Assembly: GCA_021234155.1 (NCBI GenBank)
Contig: JAJEKV010000017.1
Span: 9,613,525-9,677,524 of the forward strand
Reading direction: 5' to 3'
Length of the DNA: 64,000 nucleotides
DNA from: Isoetes taiwanensis
Lineage: Eukaryota; Streptophyta; Lycopodiopsida; Isoetales; Isoetaceae
The notes beneath the pieces were generated by a model. That model worked only from the letters and a program-made list of their open reading frames with translations, was not told where the DNA came from and made no database searches. Made by a program: the position numbers and the translations under genes. This document shows positions 35,095 to 47,431 of this stretch, one piece after another; the stretch's first letter is position 1, and each line of letters opens with the position of its first letter.

Positions 35095-35370
35095 TTCTAG
35101 ATAATTCAAGAAAGTTCTAGAAAGTTCTGGAGGCTCTAGAAAGTTCTAAAATCTTCTAGAATGTTCTAGAAAGTTCTAGAATTCTAAAATGTTTTGGAAT
35201 ATAAGAGAATCTAGGGGAAATCTAAGAGAATCCTTCCAAATGTAAGGGAATCTTTGGGAATGTAAGGAAATAGGGAAATACTTCCAGAAAGTTCTGGGAT
35301 GTTTTGAAAGTTTCAGAATGTTCCAGAAAGTTCTAGAATGTTTTAGAAATTTGTAAAATGTAAGGGAATC
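35095..35370. repeat. Array of TTCTAGAA units resembling heat-shock elements
   Basis: GAAnnTTC and TTCnnGAA alternate through AAGAAAGTTCTAGAAAGTTC (35108 onwards), GTTCTAGAAAGTTCTAGAA (about 35160-35180) and CCAGAAAGTTCTGG (about 35284). Many five-base nGAAn units therefore stand in the alternating order of a heat-shock element. The block grades into AAGGGAATCT repeats to about 35780. Confidence 0.65.
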
Positions 35371-37100
35371 CAGGAGGATTAAAGGGAATCTAAGGAAATC
35401 TCATAAATTATAAGAGAATCTAGGAAGATATTTACAAGTCTAAAGGAATCTCTTAAAATCTAGTTGAATCTAGGGGAATCTTCATAATATCTAAGGGAAT
35501 CTAAAAAGATCTTGATGAAATCTTAGAGTTTTTTTAAGATTTTGCAAAGAGCCACAATAGAATGTTCTAAAATGTTTCATAATAAAGGTATACAATATAA
35601 ATCTTGGAAAAAAAATGTTCTAGATGCTTAGGGTAAGCGCCTCAGTCTAAAAATAGAAAGTGTTTTAGACATGTTGCACAAATCCAAGATAGATTATTTT
35701 GGAAGGTTTTAAATGCTCATGGGTAAGCACTTCAATCAAAATAGAAAATTCTAAGAGAATCTAAGGGAATCTTCATGAATGCTAAAGTTGAAGAATATAA
35801 AGGAATGCTAAAATTGGAATTTGCACTGTTGGAACATGCACCGTAGGACGTGTTAAATTTCTTGTATATATATGTATATGTATCAAGCAAAAGCTATATC
35901 TATTATGTAAGTGAGAAGCATGATAATTTGATTTCATTTTTGCAAGCTTGAATCGCTACCAGCCTATAGTTATTGATCTACCTAAGGCCAGTGATCAGAA
36001 ATGTGCAATTAAGGCCAGATGCATAAGGCTTGAGGCCCGCAAGGAAGCTCGTCAAATAATGGCCCAATGTTATGAATAACTTGGGGTGGGGTCTTCTCTA
36101 TAGGCAAAATTTACAAATGCTATACATGGACGTTTGCACCAAAATCTACAAATGCCATACATGCATGGTTGAAGGAAAAAAAATAGTTCTAAGTTATTAG
36201 ATGTGTAGCAGATATGATGGGTATTCTTCCAGTAGCATGTGTAAGGACACAAAGGACATTGCAAAATGCTATAGTTAGCTTAAGAAAATGCAAAGATAAG
36301 CAACTTGAATCCCTGGCCTCAAATGGGTTTCCTCTACGGCTTTCTTTCTCTGAGTATGACATCTATTTCATGAATATGACATCTATTTCATGCAACAGAC
36401 GTTAGGTACTTATTCGTTAGGTACTTATTCATATAGAAACTAGGCCGAATTCAGTCTGTTTGATCGAGCTCCAAATGCCCTGTCACACTTCCCGTCAAAA
36501 GGCATGCATGTTACATCATCTAATCTATCCCTATGTTACATCATCTAATCTATCCCTGCTTCACACCGAGCCCGAAAGAAACTTTGATTCAAATCTTTCT
36601 AATAACTTGCTCTACAAATTATTAGAGAGATTACCACATTCACATTTTCTAGATTCTATCAAAGACCAAGCCAAAATATGAATATGGGCCCAAGTCAAGC
36701 TCAAATTTCCCAATTGCAAGTTCGAAAATTTGATGAAATGAAAAAAAAAAAAACCCTTTAACAGAAAGAAAAAACACAGTATTTATGTTCAATTTCTCAC
36801 AGCCGGTCTAGACGCAGACCACAATATTTTGAAATATTGTTAGAATGGACGCGGATAGATGCTTATGAGAAACCAAGGAATTTCGAAGCATGCTAGGCGA
36901 TGAAAAAGAATGAGTTATTTTTTTGCAAGAACATAAAGTTAAAAAACTACATCGTGAATATGTTGTCCCGGTACTATTTTCTGAACAGGGCAAAGTTGAA
37001 ATCAGGTCAATATAACCTTATGACAACTCAGTTGGAGCAATAATTGACACTAACTGGCATGGTTGCCATCCAACATTTCTAATTGAAATTGGATCTGCTG
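35371..37100. other. Intronic low-complexity and non-coding DNA
   Basis: The first 400 bp are variants of TAAGGGAATCT. Later there are doubled short units, TTAGGTACTTATTC at about 36402-36432 and ATGTTACATCATCTAATCTATCC (16-23 bp) at about 36507-36556. No gene is supported. Confidence 0.5.
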
Positions 37101-40100
37101 CGTTTACTACTTGATCAATCCTTTCATATTAGAATATATGATTCTATCGATTCCGCTATAACCAGGCTGCTCATAATGGTGAATATTGGTATGCAAAGGA
37201 TTTCTTCTAAATAGAAAAAGTGATGCAAGGTCTAAATATTCCCATGCAAAGGGCTTTATGTGGACGAAAATGAAGCTAAACATGGCACAGATACAGCCAG
37301 TATATGCCATGCTATGGCCCCATTCTGAACTACTCTCTACTTTGGATGTATGGCAGTTTAACAAAGCTTCTGTCTGTCTTCCTTTCGTTATAAAACATGT
37401 CACTCCCAAAAGAATATCCTGTCCAAGGACTAGTGACCACAGAGGTGGCTCTGTTGTTGGAAGAAGAAAACGTATTTTATGATCAAAGGTTACCATTATC
37501 GTGGATTCAAACATGTATAAAACAATCAAAGGGCAGAAATCGTATCCATTTTTGAAGCTTGCTTGGCCCCAAATCCGCCTCATTTTGGAATTTGGTTTGG
37601 AATAGGTTCCGGTAACGAAATTCATCTTCCAGAAACTAAATTTATTTCCCCAAAAACGACTCTCTGTCTTCGGCAAGCATAAAACCAGTTAACTTCTGTT
37701 GGAAATTCCTTGGTTCATGGGTTTGGTTTGAATTCCGGTGGGCAAATCCATGGCCCATATCATTGAAATAGACCAGGTAAGCCTTAGTTCAAGTTTTATG
37801 CAGATGTGGCTTTGAAAGGAATCAGCCCTGTTTCTGCATCAATTTGCAGATGACGACAAAACACAGATTGCTAAAACCTGCTGTACATTGGAAATTTGGG
37901 TAAGTGCTGAACAAAAATTAGAGTACAGATTCAGATTCAGAAGTGTCTTAGGGGCAGTTTTTTAGGCTGAATTTACACTACTGAACATTTACTATTGTAA
38001 TAGAACTAAAACCAAACACTAAGGCATTTCACGTTTGTTAGTCTTCCTATATTGGCAGCAATCCTTCCACTGAGGAGATTGTTTGTAACATTTACGGGCT
38101 CTGCAGCTCTGACAAATCCCTAAAGGCAAAGCATGCTTCTTCCCCAAAATTGCTGCCATTGAAATCAAAACCCACCAGCATAGAGAGTTTAAAAATTTGT
38201 ATCGAAACAAAATCTACTATCACATAGGGTCTACCTCGAATTTAAACACTACAGTTATCTGCAATTGAAACTCAGATAACTCCCAGGACTAGCACAAGAA
38301 TCATGGTAACTATAGTTTTTTCACCATCATTATCTCGTCCTGGCAGTTCTGGGGACTGATTTGCTGATATACTCTACCAATCTCGAAGGGAACAAAGGCA
38401 AGCTTTGGGCTAAACAATTGTGAAAAAACAGAGCACTGCAATTACATATCATCATCAAGCCTGGCAAATTTTACAGCCCCAATTCAAAGAAGAGCCTATG
38501 AAAAGGGTAAAAATGTTTCACGAATTCCTGTGTCTGCCTGTTCCTCAAACTCTTTTGCCATTTATGACAAAGGCCTTGGTTCAGATAGATGAAACTAATG
38601 GGAAAGAAGCCAGCTTTCTTAAGGAAGTCCACTGCTACATCGCTGCTGGAAAAGATCCGTTGATTTATAGCATGGAGGTCATTCTGCAAACCGAGATTAT
38701 ATCTAGAAATTTTGAATTTACTCCCTTAATTTCTCCACTGTATTTCTATATCCAGCCTAAGCTAAGGTTCTAAACATGCTGGCATACACACCCAAATCAA
38801 GATGCACGAGATGCCAAACTAATCACTAGCAAATAGAAGCTGGAAATGCTCTTCACTGTGCGAAAATGCGTGTACCAGAAAACTAACCTCGTTTACACAC
38901 AGGGAATCGACCAACTTACTTTGCTCCTTGCTGGAGAGCTTCAAGATACGAAATGCCGAAATCTAATTAGCAAGCAGTACTTCTCCAAGGGGCGGGCGTC
39001 AAATTAACAAAACAAAAGGGGAAAATACCTCTTTGCACACGAATTAACAGATACGGTTCGTTCGTTGAACTTCGTTTCAATCTGCAAAATTTAAGGCGAT
39101 GCTCAAGTGATGGCGACCGTAAGCATTTCTAAACACCAAAGTGCTAAAATCGTCATAGCTGCCCTTACTCCATAAAATCTTATGATCAAACCGGGATGCC
39201 TTGATAGGCGCACAAAGAAAGAAACGCCCGATGTAGCAAGAAAAAATTGGCCGTAATCATGAAGAGGATGAGGGAAAACGGAGAGAAAGAACGGCCCATT
39301 CGCCTATTACGTCTACAAATCTAACTAAGGAACCCCTGAAACCCACAAATCTGTCTCAGAAATATGCACTAGCGTAATTTTCCAAAGAACTGTTTATCTA
39401 AGCTTATCTAATTCGATGGCCTAAACTCATACCCGAAGATGAAAAGTCTTGTCCTTCAACAGCGAGCTCTGGAGTCTGCAAAAAAGAAGAGATGGCAGTG
39501 TTAGTTGCTAAGGAACAGGCTGCTACTGCTTGGTTTTGCTCCAAGCCTAGGGTTAACGCTTGGCCGGAACCTGCTGCAGTGGCCTCTCTATTAATTTTTT
39601 TAGTTATACACTCTGAATGGGCTTGCGGGACCGAAACCCATCCCGTGGTTGAATCGAGCAGATTAATCCAGTTCAAATTTCCCAATTGCAAACTGGGAAA
39701 TTTGTAAATCCTTGGCTCTAGCTCCGGTAACTCTGAGTCCAGTCCTCCAAAGCTTGAATATTTCATCACAGAACCTAAGTTTGGGATATAATTTGCCTCT
39801 TTGAGATTCGACTCTTTGAGAAAGAGCTTAAGGCTTCTATTCTTGAAGAGGTTTGAGGCTCAAGGTTACCGGCTTGAAGTAAGAAAAAACACATCTAATA
39901 AATTTGCTGGGCCAAGAATTAGCTTAAGGACGTACCTTTCTTTCACTGAGAGTGCTCCTTACTATTACGAAGAGCCCAATTTATCTAACTCATATCCAAC
40001 TCCCCACAGCACCCGAACTTACCTGCCGCCCCTTCCTCAGTCGATTCCATCAGCTCCAACCCCTCACAATTAATTAATCTGCATCTTAATTAAGGCCCAG

Positions 40101-40398
40101 GCGGGAAAAAAGTAACCCCTCACAGCCGCCCCTTCCCCGCTCGATTCCATCAGCTCCAACCCGGCCTGCTCAAAACCATCGCTCCCTTACCCGGAAAAAC
40201 CCTTCCAAAAAACATCACTAATTCCAATTTTTTTTTTTTTTCTAGTAATCTTATATTTAGTTAGATAAATTATGCCCTAGAGCAGCAGCTAGAATTGTAG
40301 TGTTCAGGTTTTAAAGTAAAACATATCAGGTTTATTGTCAGGGAAGGTGGCATATTCAAATAACATGTTCAAGCATACAGCGTATACTTGCCACTTAC

Positions 40399-41433
40399 TT
40401 CACGTAGCTTTAGGAGAACATCATGGAGTGAAATGTCTTGATGAGAATACTGTCCTGATTGCAGAACTTCGTAGTTTTGTAGAAGTAAATTGCAATACTC
40501 GTGAACCTGCACCAAAGGCATCTGAACTGGAACCCAGTCCTCTACAATGGAACTTGAAGAAGCTTCATCTTTAAATTCATGTATATTGTATTCATTTAGC
40601 TTCTCCAGTAGCACACTTAGTCCTATGCTAATTGTTCCATCTGCACTGTCAGCAATTGGAGGATTGTTCCCATGATTCACAAATGCAAGAAGTTGTAGAG
40701 CTTCATCTATATTACCCTACAAAATTCCCACAAAAATCGAAGTATGTTAGTTGTGTATGTCCCATGACATGACGAAAGAACGACAGAAGCTTGAAGGCAA
40801 CCTTCAGAGGTCCAGATAGAAATATTAGATTAAAGATAGCATTCAGTTGGTTCAATAGACGCAGATAAGTTTTTGATGCCTTTGGCCTTGAGCCCTCATC
40901 AACTATCATTATGTCCTATCAAGAAAGACAGTAACATCATTCTTGTTATGCAAAACAAAATCCAAGTTACAAAACTTTGGGATGAAGCCATTTGTACAAG
41001 AGCATGGAAAAACAGCCGTTCCATAATTGAGATCCTAGTGGATGAAAAACTAATGCAAATGAACTCCAAATGTGGTCGGCATATCATCATTGTTGCGGAA
41101 CAGGATCGGCATAAGAAGAAAAGCAAACAAGCCCAGAGTTATGCTAACATCCATGTTTCAAAAAAAAAGATTATAACACACCGAATTTACAATGTCAAAA
41201 GTTGTAACGACAATGTCTGCTTTCATGCACTCTCCAAACTCGTACTGTTGAATGACATCTCTCGCATCCCTTGAACCAACATACGTGACACAATTCAGTT
41301 TTGAGGCCAGGTTGTACAATTCCATCTCCCAGACAGCAACTTTATCTGATGGCCCTACAATTAGTGCAGGTCTAACAGTCTTAAACTCTTCAAATATAGA
41401 CAAAAGAAATGCAACAGTTGAGGATATCCGTTC
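40399..41433 (-). pseudogene. MOM1-like gene, SNF2 N-lobe exons
   Basis: Exon 41433 to about 41190 reads ERISSTVAFLLSIFEEFKTV, PALIVGPSDKVAVWEMELYN, then VTTFDIVNS. Exon 40915-40802 reads DIMIVDEGSRPKASKTYLRL, then NLIFLSGPLK, where DEGSR stands in for the DEAH/DEGH box. Exon 40716-40399 ends VEDWVPVQMPLVQVHEYCNL, then LKLRE|GTAAGT. The order and the acceptor and donor sites fit a SNF2 N-terminal lobe. No frameshift is evident in these three exons. Confidence 0.75.
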
Positions 41434-41860
41434 CTGGTTACATAAAAACCAGCACATTAAATTGAAATTAGAAAGGGCACAAATACTATGTAAACTAGAA
41501 AGAGAAAAAAAGACTTTGTTAACTTCTAGAGGAGATCTTGAGGCCTCTGAGACAAAGTAGATACATCCGTTCTTTATCAGGATAATGCTAGGTGGAAAAT
41601 GCAAGGTAAATATAGCAATTCATTAACAACAAATAGAGTATTAAAGCTTATTATAGGAACTGTTCAATATAAAATTTATCATGCATTAATATCTCTTCCA
41701 TTCCTGCTTTGTTCTAGTGGCTAATTTCATGTCATAATAGGTTGTTTTTTTATTTAAACTCGCTTCTGATGTGTGCTTCTTATCAACTTCTGCTCAATCT
41801 CCCAATGCCGATTTTTCACCTTTCAAGTTGTGTTACCAGATTGATTGACTGAAACTTATT

Positions 41861-41936
41861 CATAAGGCACTATCGCCTTGGCCAGATGGCCATAGTTCAC
41901 ATTATGTGCTGGAGTTGGTATGTGCAGAGCTTTGAG
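41861..41936. repeat. Host flank copy next to the copia 3' LTR
   Basis: 76 bp starting CATAAGGCACTATCG and ending TGTGCAGAGCTTTGAG recur with two differences at 47357-47431, on the other side of the copia element. Confidence 0.9.
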
Positions 41937-42159
41937 TGTTAGTTTAGTGGAGGAGAGAAGAAGAGACGCAGATGACAGCACCGACTAAAAGTTCTATCAT
42001 TCAAGGACGTCCAAAAATACAAAATACATTTTTGCAGGGTCAAAAAATGGAAAGTTTATCCACCTTAAAGGCCACACGTCAACACCTACATGGACTTTAC
42101 TTTTATGTTATGTACAATACGTACATGATACATTTGCACCATTAATTAACATGCTAACA
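41937..42159 (-). repeat. Copia 3' LTR
   Basis: 223 bp with ends TGTTAG and CTAACA. It is nearly identical to the 5' LTR apart from a 9-base stretch (GGGTCAAAA) missing there and a few substitutions. Confidence 0.9.
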
Positions 42160-42160
42160 A

Positions 42161-42173
42161 ATCCTCCCCTTAA
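42161..42173 (-). other. Copia polypurine tract
   Basis: TTAAGGGGAGGAT on the minus strand directly precedes the 3' LTR and would prime plus-strand synthesis. Confidence 0.8.
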
Positions 42174-42297
42174 TGTGCAAATGCCGTCATGATGCTGCAG
42201 GTTATTTCAGAAAGTTCGATGATGAGACCACTCCAAGACGTTGCCTGAGATCCTCGAACTTTGTTCTGGAAAGTCCTTTTGTCAAAATATCAGCTAC

Positions 42298-44595
42298 TTA
42301 TTGATCTGTTCTGCAATGAACTAGATCAGCAATACCATTTTCAACTGCTTCCCTTATAAAATGATAATGAGTAGCAATGTGTTTCGTTCTGCTGTGAAAT
42401 ACTGGATTTTTAGTCAAATAGATACTGCTCATGTTATCACAGTAGATTTTTACTGATTCTTGTTGACCAAATCCCAAGTTTACTAACAGCTTACCTAACC
42501 ACATGACTTCACAAGCTGCTGTAGAACAAGCCTTATATTCAGCCTCCGTTGAGCTTATAGACACTGTATCTTGTTTCTTGCTCAACCAACTTACTGCGGT
42601 TGATCCAAAACTAAATACATATGCTCCTACAGATCTTCTATCATCCACACATCCTGCATGATCAGCATCACAATATCCCTGCAGCAAAAAGTTGCTGAAT
42701 TTGTCATACTTCAGCCCATAATTCAGTGTACCTTTAAGGTACCTTAGAACCCGTTTAGCAGCCATCCAATGAGTTACCGTAGGCTTAGACATAAACCTAC
42801 TCAACACTCCTACAACGTAAGAAATGTCAGGCCTCGTGATTGTCAAGTATATCAGAGATCCAACGAGCTGACTATATATGTTCTTGTCAAAGTATTCTGC
42901 CTTGTCAAACTTTGACAATTTCAAACCGACTTCAATTGGCATGCCCAATGGCTTACATCCTTCCATATGAAATTTCTTTAAAATCTCATGTGCATACTTG
43001 CTTTGCGAAAGAAAAATTCCTGCGTACTTACTTTGCGAAAGAAAAATTCCTGCATCATGCTGCCATACCTCTATTCCAAGGAAATAATGCAGAAGCCCTA
43101 AGTCTGACATTTCAAATTCGCTTCCAAGCATTGCTTTCACTTCTGAAATTTGTGCAGCAGAATTACCTGTGATTATGAGGTCGTCAACATGAATGACGAT
43201 TATCAAAATTTCGCTACCATTCAATTTCACATATAAAGAGTGATCCGCGTCACTTCTCCTAAATCCTTTATGCACAAGAACATCACGGGCACGAGGTGCT
43301 TGTTTCAACCCATACAAAGATTTTTCCAATTTACAAACAAATGCTTCTTTACTTGGCACCTCGAAACCTAATGGCTGCTCCATGTAGACCTCCTCCTCGA
43401 GGTTGCCATGTAAGAACGCATTCTTTATATCCATTTGATGTAATGGCCAATTCTGATTTGCAGCTAAGGCAATGATTGTTCTTACCGTTGCCATCTTTGC
43501 GATGGGAGCAAATGTTTCTTCGTAGTCAATTCCTTCCCTTTGTGAGTAACCTTTTGCGACCAGCCTTGCTTTGTACTTATCTATGCTGCCATCAGCCTTA
43601 TATTTTATTCTGTAGACCCATTTTGAGCCTATTACATGCTGATTTTGTGGTCTAGGAACCAACACCCATGTATGGTTTCTCATAAGAGCTTTGTACTCTT
43701 CATTCATTGCATTTTGCCATTCTTGGCATTTAGCAGCCTCCTCATATGAAGAAGGAAGCGAAGTATTCAAAATTTCCATCATAGGAGCAAAATTACAATG
43801 CTCTTGTTCTTCCCATCTCGTCTTGCTCCGTGTGAGAGGTGGAGAATACCACGAAGGAGCTGAAGACTTTAAATTAGACTTTGCTTCCTGATTTTGAGCA
43901 TCCGTACCACTACTTGTACTTGGTTGATCCGCAGATTTGTTATAATACCAAAACTCTTCACCTGTTTCATCTTTGAATGTGACAACTTTGCTTTTTTTCA
44001 TTTGATCCACCTGTGGTGTTTGCGGCTGATCCGGAAGACTGTCAAGAACATCCTCGAAAGTTGGAAAAGGATCCTCCCCTTGATCCATGGCTGATAAAAC
44101 AGCGGATCCATCATTCTTCTCATCAAAAGTGACATCTCTGGATATGATCAATTTCTTATTTATCGGATCCCATAACTTATAAGCTTTACTCTTTTCACTA
44201 TAGCCAACAAATACGCAAGGTATGGCTCTATCATCAAACTTAGATTTATAGTTCAGATTGCATGCATAGGCCTTACATCCAAAAACTTTCAAATGCTTTA
44301 CTGTTGGTTTAATACCTGTAAATGCTTCCTCCGGAGTGATGCCATTTAATGCCTTTGTTGGTGCTCTATTAATCAAGTATACCGCAGTTTGTACTGCTGC
44401 TGCCCAAAAACTTCGAGGTAAACGCTTACCTTTCAGCATACTCCGTGCCAAGTTACATATGGATCTGTTCATGCGTTCTACGACACCATTTTGCTGCGGC
44501 GTATGAGGAGCTGTTAGCTGCCTTTTTATACCTGCCTTACGAAGATACTCATTGAATGCATTAGATGTGTACTCTCCTCCATTATCGCTGCGCAA
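42298..44595 (-). pseudogene. Copia integrase C-part, reverse transcriptase and RNase H
   Basis: A 765-codon open frame opens with RSDNGGEYTS and PHTPQQNGVVERMNRSICNL (the integrase catalytic Glu). It then has WVYRIKYKADGSIDKYKARL, YEETFAPIAKMATVRTIIAL, MDIKNAFLHGNLEEEVYMEQ and YGLKQAPRA for RT, with VIHVDDLIITG in place of the usual YVDD. RNase H follows (GYCDADHAGCVDDRRSVGAY, ISSTEAEYKACSTAACEVMW, HSRTKHIATHYHF). Two defects: PRA is followed directly by RDVLVHKGF, so about a dozen residues are missing, and ten residues (AGIFLSQSKY) are duplicated in frame. Confidence 0.9.
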
Positions 44596-44597
44596 AT

Positions 44598-45546
44598 TTA
44601 GAATTTTATGTTCTCCACCATTTCTCGAAATTCTTTAAACTTCTCCAAGACTGCTGATTTTGCTTTTATAAAATAAATCCATGTCTTCCTTGTGAAGTCA
44701 TCTATGAATGTCACGAAATATTTTGCTCCTCCTATTGCTGGTACCTTCATGGGTCCGCAAACATCTGAGTGTACTAACTGTAACACTCTAGTAGCACGCA
44801 TAGACTTCCCCTTTGGAAAAGGGAGTCGCGTCATCTTTCCAAGTTTACAAGCTTCACAACAGTAATCAAAAGACTTCAAGGCAGGTAAATCTCTCACCAT
44901 ATTCTTTGTTTTCATTTTCTCCATGCAGTCGAATGAGAGGTGGCCAAGTCTCTTGTGCCATAAGATCTGCTCCTTCTCTTCCTTATTCATTATATTCTGA
45001 TTTTCGGCAGCAATCATGTTACTCTCTTCCAATATTGGAATACCACAAAACTTATAAAGTCTGCCTTCTCTTTTTGCTCGGCCAATTTGTTTGGGATGTT
45101 GTCCCTTAGTAACAATTAATGCTTCATCCTTGTCAAAAATTACACGAAGACCTCTATCAGTGAAGGAGGCAACAGATAACAAATTTTTCTTCAAGTGTGG
45201 GACATAAAGTACCTCTGGTACCTTTCTCAATTTCCTATTTGGCATTGAGAGTTTTACATCTCCTACTCCTTCAACTTTCAGTGTGGCTTCATTTCCCAAA
45301 AGTATATTGTCCGTGGGCAGGCTGTCTGTTATTCACAATATTTGGATTTCCCCTCATGTGACGAGTAGTGCCACTATCAAGAATGAAGGACTTATCATTC
45401 ATTTCTGCACTATTTGTTTGATCAGCCACATTGGTTTCACATTCTAAATCATCAAAATCGGGCACAAGATAATATGAATCCACATACTCTTCATTATCAC
45501 AATAAATGTCATAGACTCCATTGCTGCCATCACATTCAATTCCCAT
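44598..45546 (-). pseudogene. Copia protease and integrase N-terminal region
   Basis: 45546-45289 contains KSFILDSGTTRHM, the aspartic protease active site. 45299-44598 contains LWHKRLGHLSFDCMEKMKTK and CEACKLGK, the HHCC zinc site before integrase, and then HSDVCGPMKVPAIGGAKYFV and FIDDFTRKTWIYF with the first catalytic Asp residues. A one-base frameshift at about 44598 separates it from the rest of the integrase. Confidence 0.85.
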
Positions 45547-45585
45547 TTGGGCAAAATTACCTTGGTCGGAATAATTACCTCGTCC

Positions 45586-46652
45586 TCATCTCCCTCGATC
45601 TCGGCCTCTTCTTCCACCACGCGCTCTTCCATGCTGGTAATACCAATCATTTCCTTGATTTCCTTGGTTTCTTTGACTGGACCATTGGTTTCCAGAATTG
45701 CTAGAGGTAGAGGACATATTCCTTACGGTTTGATCACCACCATTCCATGGAGCGTTAGCATAACCTCCTCGACCTCTACCTCGTTGTTGCTGATAATTTG
45801 ATGAGGAAGAAGCTTCATTGTTATAATTATAATTTCTGTAATTTCTGTAATTTCTACGGGATCCAAAGTTTTGGTTTCCTCTTCTACCACGACCTCTAAA
45901 TTGTTGCTGATTTCTTGCAAACAAGGCTTCTTCCTGTTCTTGGACCTTAGAGTCCAACTCCTTTTGCAATAATCCAGAGGAAACCTCTACAAAGGTGGGT
46001 GCATATGCATCTGGCCTGGTTTTATAGGAGTCAAAGAAACACATCATACTCCTTTGCACCTGTGTAAAGAGCATGCAATAACTCCTTCTCTGTTGGCGGA
46101 TCTCCAATGGCCGTGAGTTGACTTTTTATGCCTTCAAGTTCAACCAGGAACTTCGTGACACTTTCAAAATCACTTAATTTTAGAGAATTTAATTTGTTTC
46201 TCAAGTACTGCCTCCTTGATTCATTTACTGTCTCATACAGATTCCTCAACGTCTCCCAAGCTGAGCGGGAGGTTTTCTCATCAACAATATGCTGTCTGAC
46301 TTCATCAGTACAGTAAATCTTGAGAAAGGCAAGTGCCAAGCGATCCTTTTGATCCCATTCTTTCTGTTCAGCACTTCTCTCTTTCGATGCTTCTCTCTTT
46401 CGATGCTTCAGGTGCCTTTTCACCTCGCCTTCTAAATGGACCCTCGTCAAAGAGGGGATTATAAGCTTCCTCAATGTCACTGTAAAAGGTCTCTGAATCT
46501 GGCCTTGGGTGTTCACCACTCACATATTCCCATAGACCTTTTACCTCAAGCATTGGCTCCATCAAATTCTTCCAAGAATTATAATTCTTGCCATTAAGAA
46601 TATATCTGTCTTGAGAAAGTATTTTCTCCAGTGAATTCTCCATGATCCACAA
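45586..46652 (-). pseudogene. Copia gag region
   Basis: The frame from 46652 (ENSLEKILSQDRYILNGKNY, WKNLMEPMLEVKGLWEYVSG) has the start of a UBN2-type gag. 46519-46031 carries LAFLKIYCTDEVRQHIVDEK and LRNLYETVNESRRQYLRNKL. 46107-45586 ends in an Arg/Gly- and Asn-rich tail (RGRGRRGNQNFGSRRNYRNY). No CCHC zinc knuckle is visible. A 16-bp tandem duplication (TCTCTCTTTCGATGCT) near 46378-46410 accompanies the first frameshift. Confidence 0.8.
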
Positions 46653-46927
46653 CCTGTTCTGTCACCAAATTCTGAATTTGCCACAGACGTGTACTTAATG
46701 GATAAGTTTGAAGCGGATGTCCAACAAATTGGACGAATTTTCAATTTGATACCAACGGCCAAAGTTAGGAGCCAAAAAAAGGGCAGGCCAAACAAGGAGG
46801 AACAAATTTGGCCTTGTACAAGCCAAAAAAGGCTGAGTAATAGACTTTTTGGAAACGTCACAATTCCACCAATTTATTGTGACGAATTTGCTTGCTGATG
46901 TCCAGCAGAGGCCCAGGGATCATATGC

Positions 46928-46939
46928 GCTCTGATACCA
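46928..46939 (-). other. Copia primer-binding site (tRNA-Met)
   Basis: TGGTATCAGAGC on the minus strand, two bases inside the 5' LTR, is complementary to the 3' end of plant initiator tRNA-Met. Confidence 0.9.
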
Positions 46940-46941
46940 CT

Positions 46942-47144
46942 TGTTAGTTTAGTGGAGGAGAGAAGAAGAGACACAGATGACAGCACCGACTAAAAGTTCT
47001 ATTATTCAAGGACGTCCAAAAATACAAAATACATTTTTGCAATGGAAAGTTTATCCACCTTAAAGGCCACACGTCAACTCCTACATGGACTCTACTTTTA
47101 TGTTATGTACAATACGTACATGATACATTTGCACCATTAATTAC
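46942..47144 (-). repeat. Copia 5' LTR, outer end missing
   Basis: About 203 bp match the 3' LTR but stop at CCATTAATTA, lacking the last bases that would complete CTAACA. Unrelated bases and then displaced copia sequence follow. Confidence 0.9.
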
Positions 47145-47431
47145 CATATATATCATAAAAAGAAAAAAAATCCTGCATCATACTGCCATACCTCTATTCC
47201 AAGGAAATAATGCAGAAGCCCTAAGTCTAACATTTCAAATTCGCTTCCAAGCATTGCTTTCACTTCTGAAATTTGTGCAGCAGAATTACCTGTGATTATG
47301 AGGTCGTCATACACTGTAATTACCTGTGATTACCTGTGATCTTGATACATTTGCACCATAAGGCACTATCGCGTTGGCCAGATGGCCATAGTTCACATTA
47401 TGTGCTGAGTTGGTATGTGCAGAGCTTTGAG
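47145..47431. repeat. Filler of copia sequence plus second copy of the host flank
   Basis: After the shortened 5' LTR, 47171-47309 is a 139-bp copy of copia internal sequence 43048-43186. Then come stuttered copies of ATTACCTGTGAT, a piece of LTR end (GATACATTTGCACC) and the 75-bp host copy (47357-47431). This looks like template-switching repair. Confidence 0.85.

Larger units (their letters stand above)
33141..40398 (-). other. 7.26-kb intron of the MOM1-like gene
   Basis: The intron has GTAAGT at its donor and TTATGCAG at its acceptor, and joins codons in phase 0. Most of it has no recognisable gene. It holds a doubled 59-bp unit and Helitron-like hairpin near 34.4 kb, tRNA-like box B sequences, a diverged repeat array at 34.68-34.92 kb, and a TTCTAGAA-rich block at 35.1-35.4 kb. 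Longer open frames at 37107-37676 (minus), 38420-38773 (plus) and 39404-39769 (minus) match no family I know. Confidence 0.6.
41871..47357 (-). mobile_element. Ty1/copia retrotransposon with rearranged 5' end
   Basis: The 3' LTR is 41937-42159 and the 5' LTR is 46942-47144 (shortened), both on the minus strand. The LTR ends are the inverted TGTTAG...CTAACA. A tRNA-Met primer-binding site (TGGTATCAGAGC, 46939-46928) follows the 5' LTR, and a polypurine tract (AAGGGGAGGAT, about 42172-42161) precedes the 3' LTR. Gag, protease, integrase, RT and RNase H follow in copia order, with frameshifts. It lies in a 7.8-kb intron of the MOM1-like gene. Beyond the 5' LTR, internal copia sequence and a copy of the host flank are attached. 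Confidence 0.9.

Noticed and set aside
37107-37676. 189-codon minus-strand frame
   Set aside because: Long for AT-rich DNA, but the translation resembles no family, is rich in Phe and Tyr, and lies inside an intron of the MOM1-like gene.
38420-39769. Frames at 38420-38773 and 39404-39769
   Set aside because: No domain, no codon pattern and no splice context beyond chance in the large intron.
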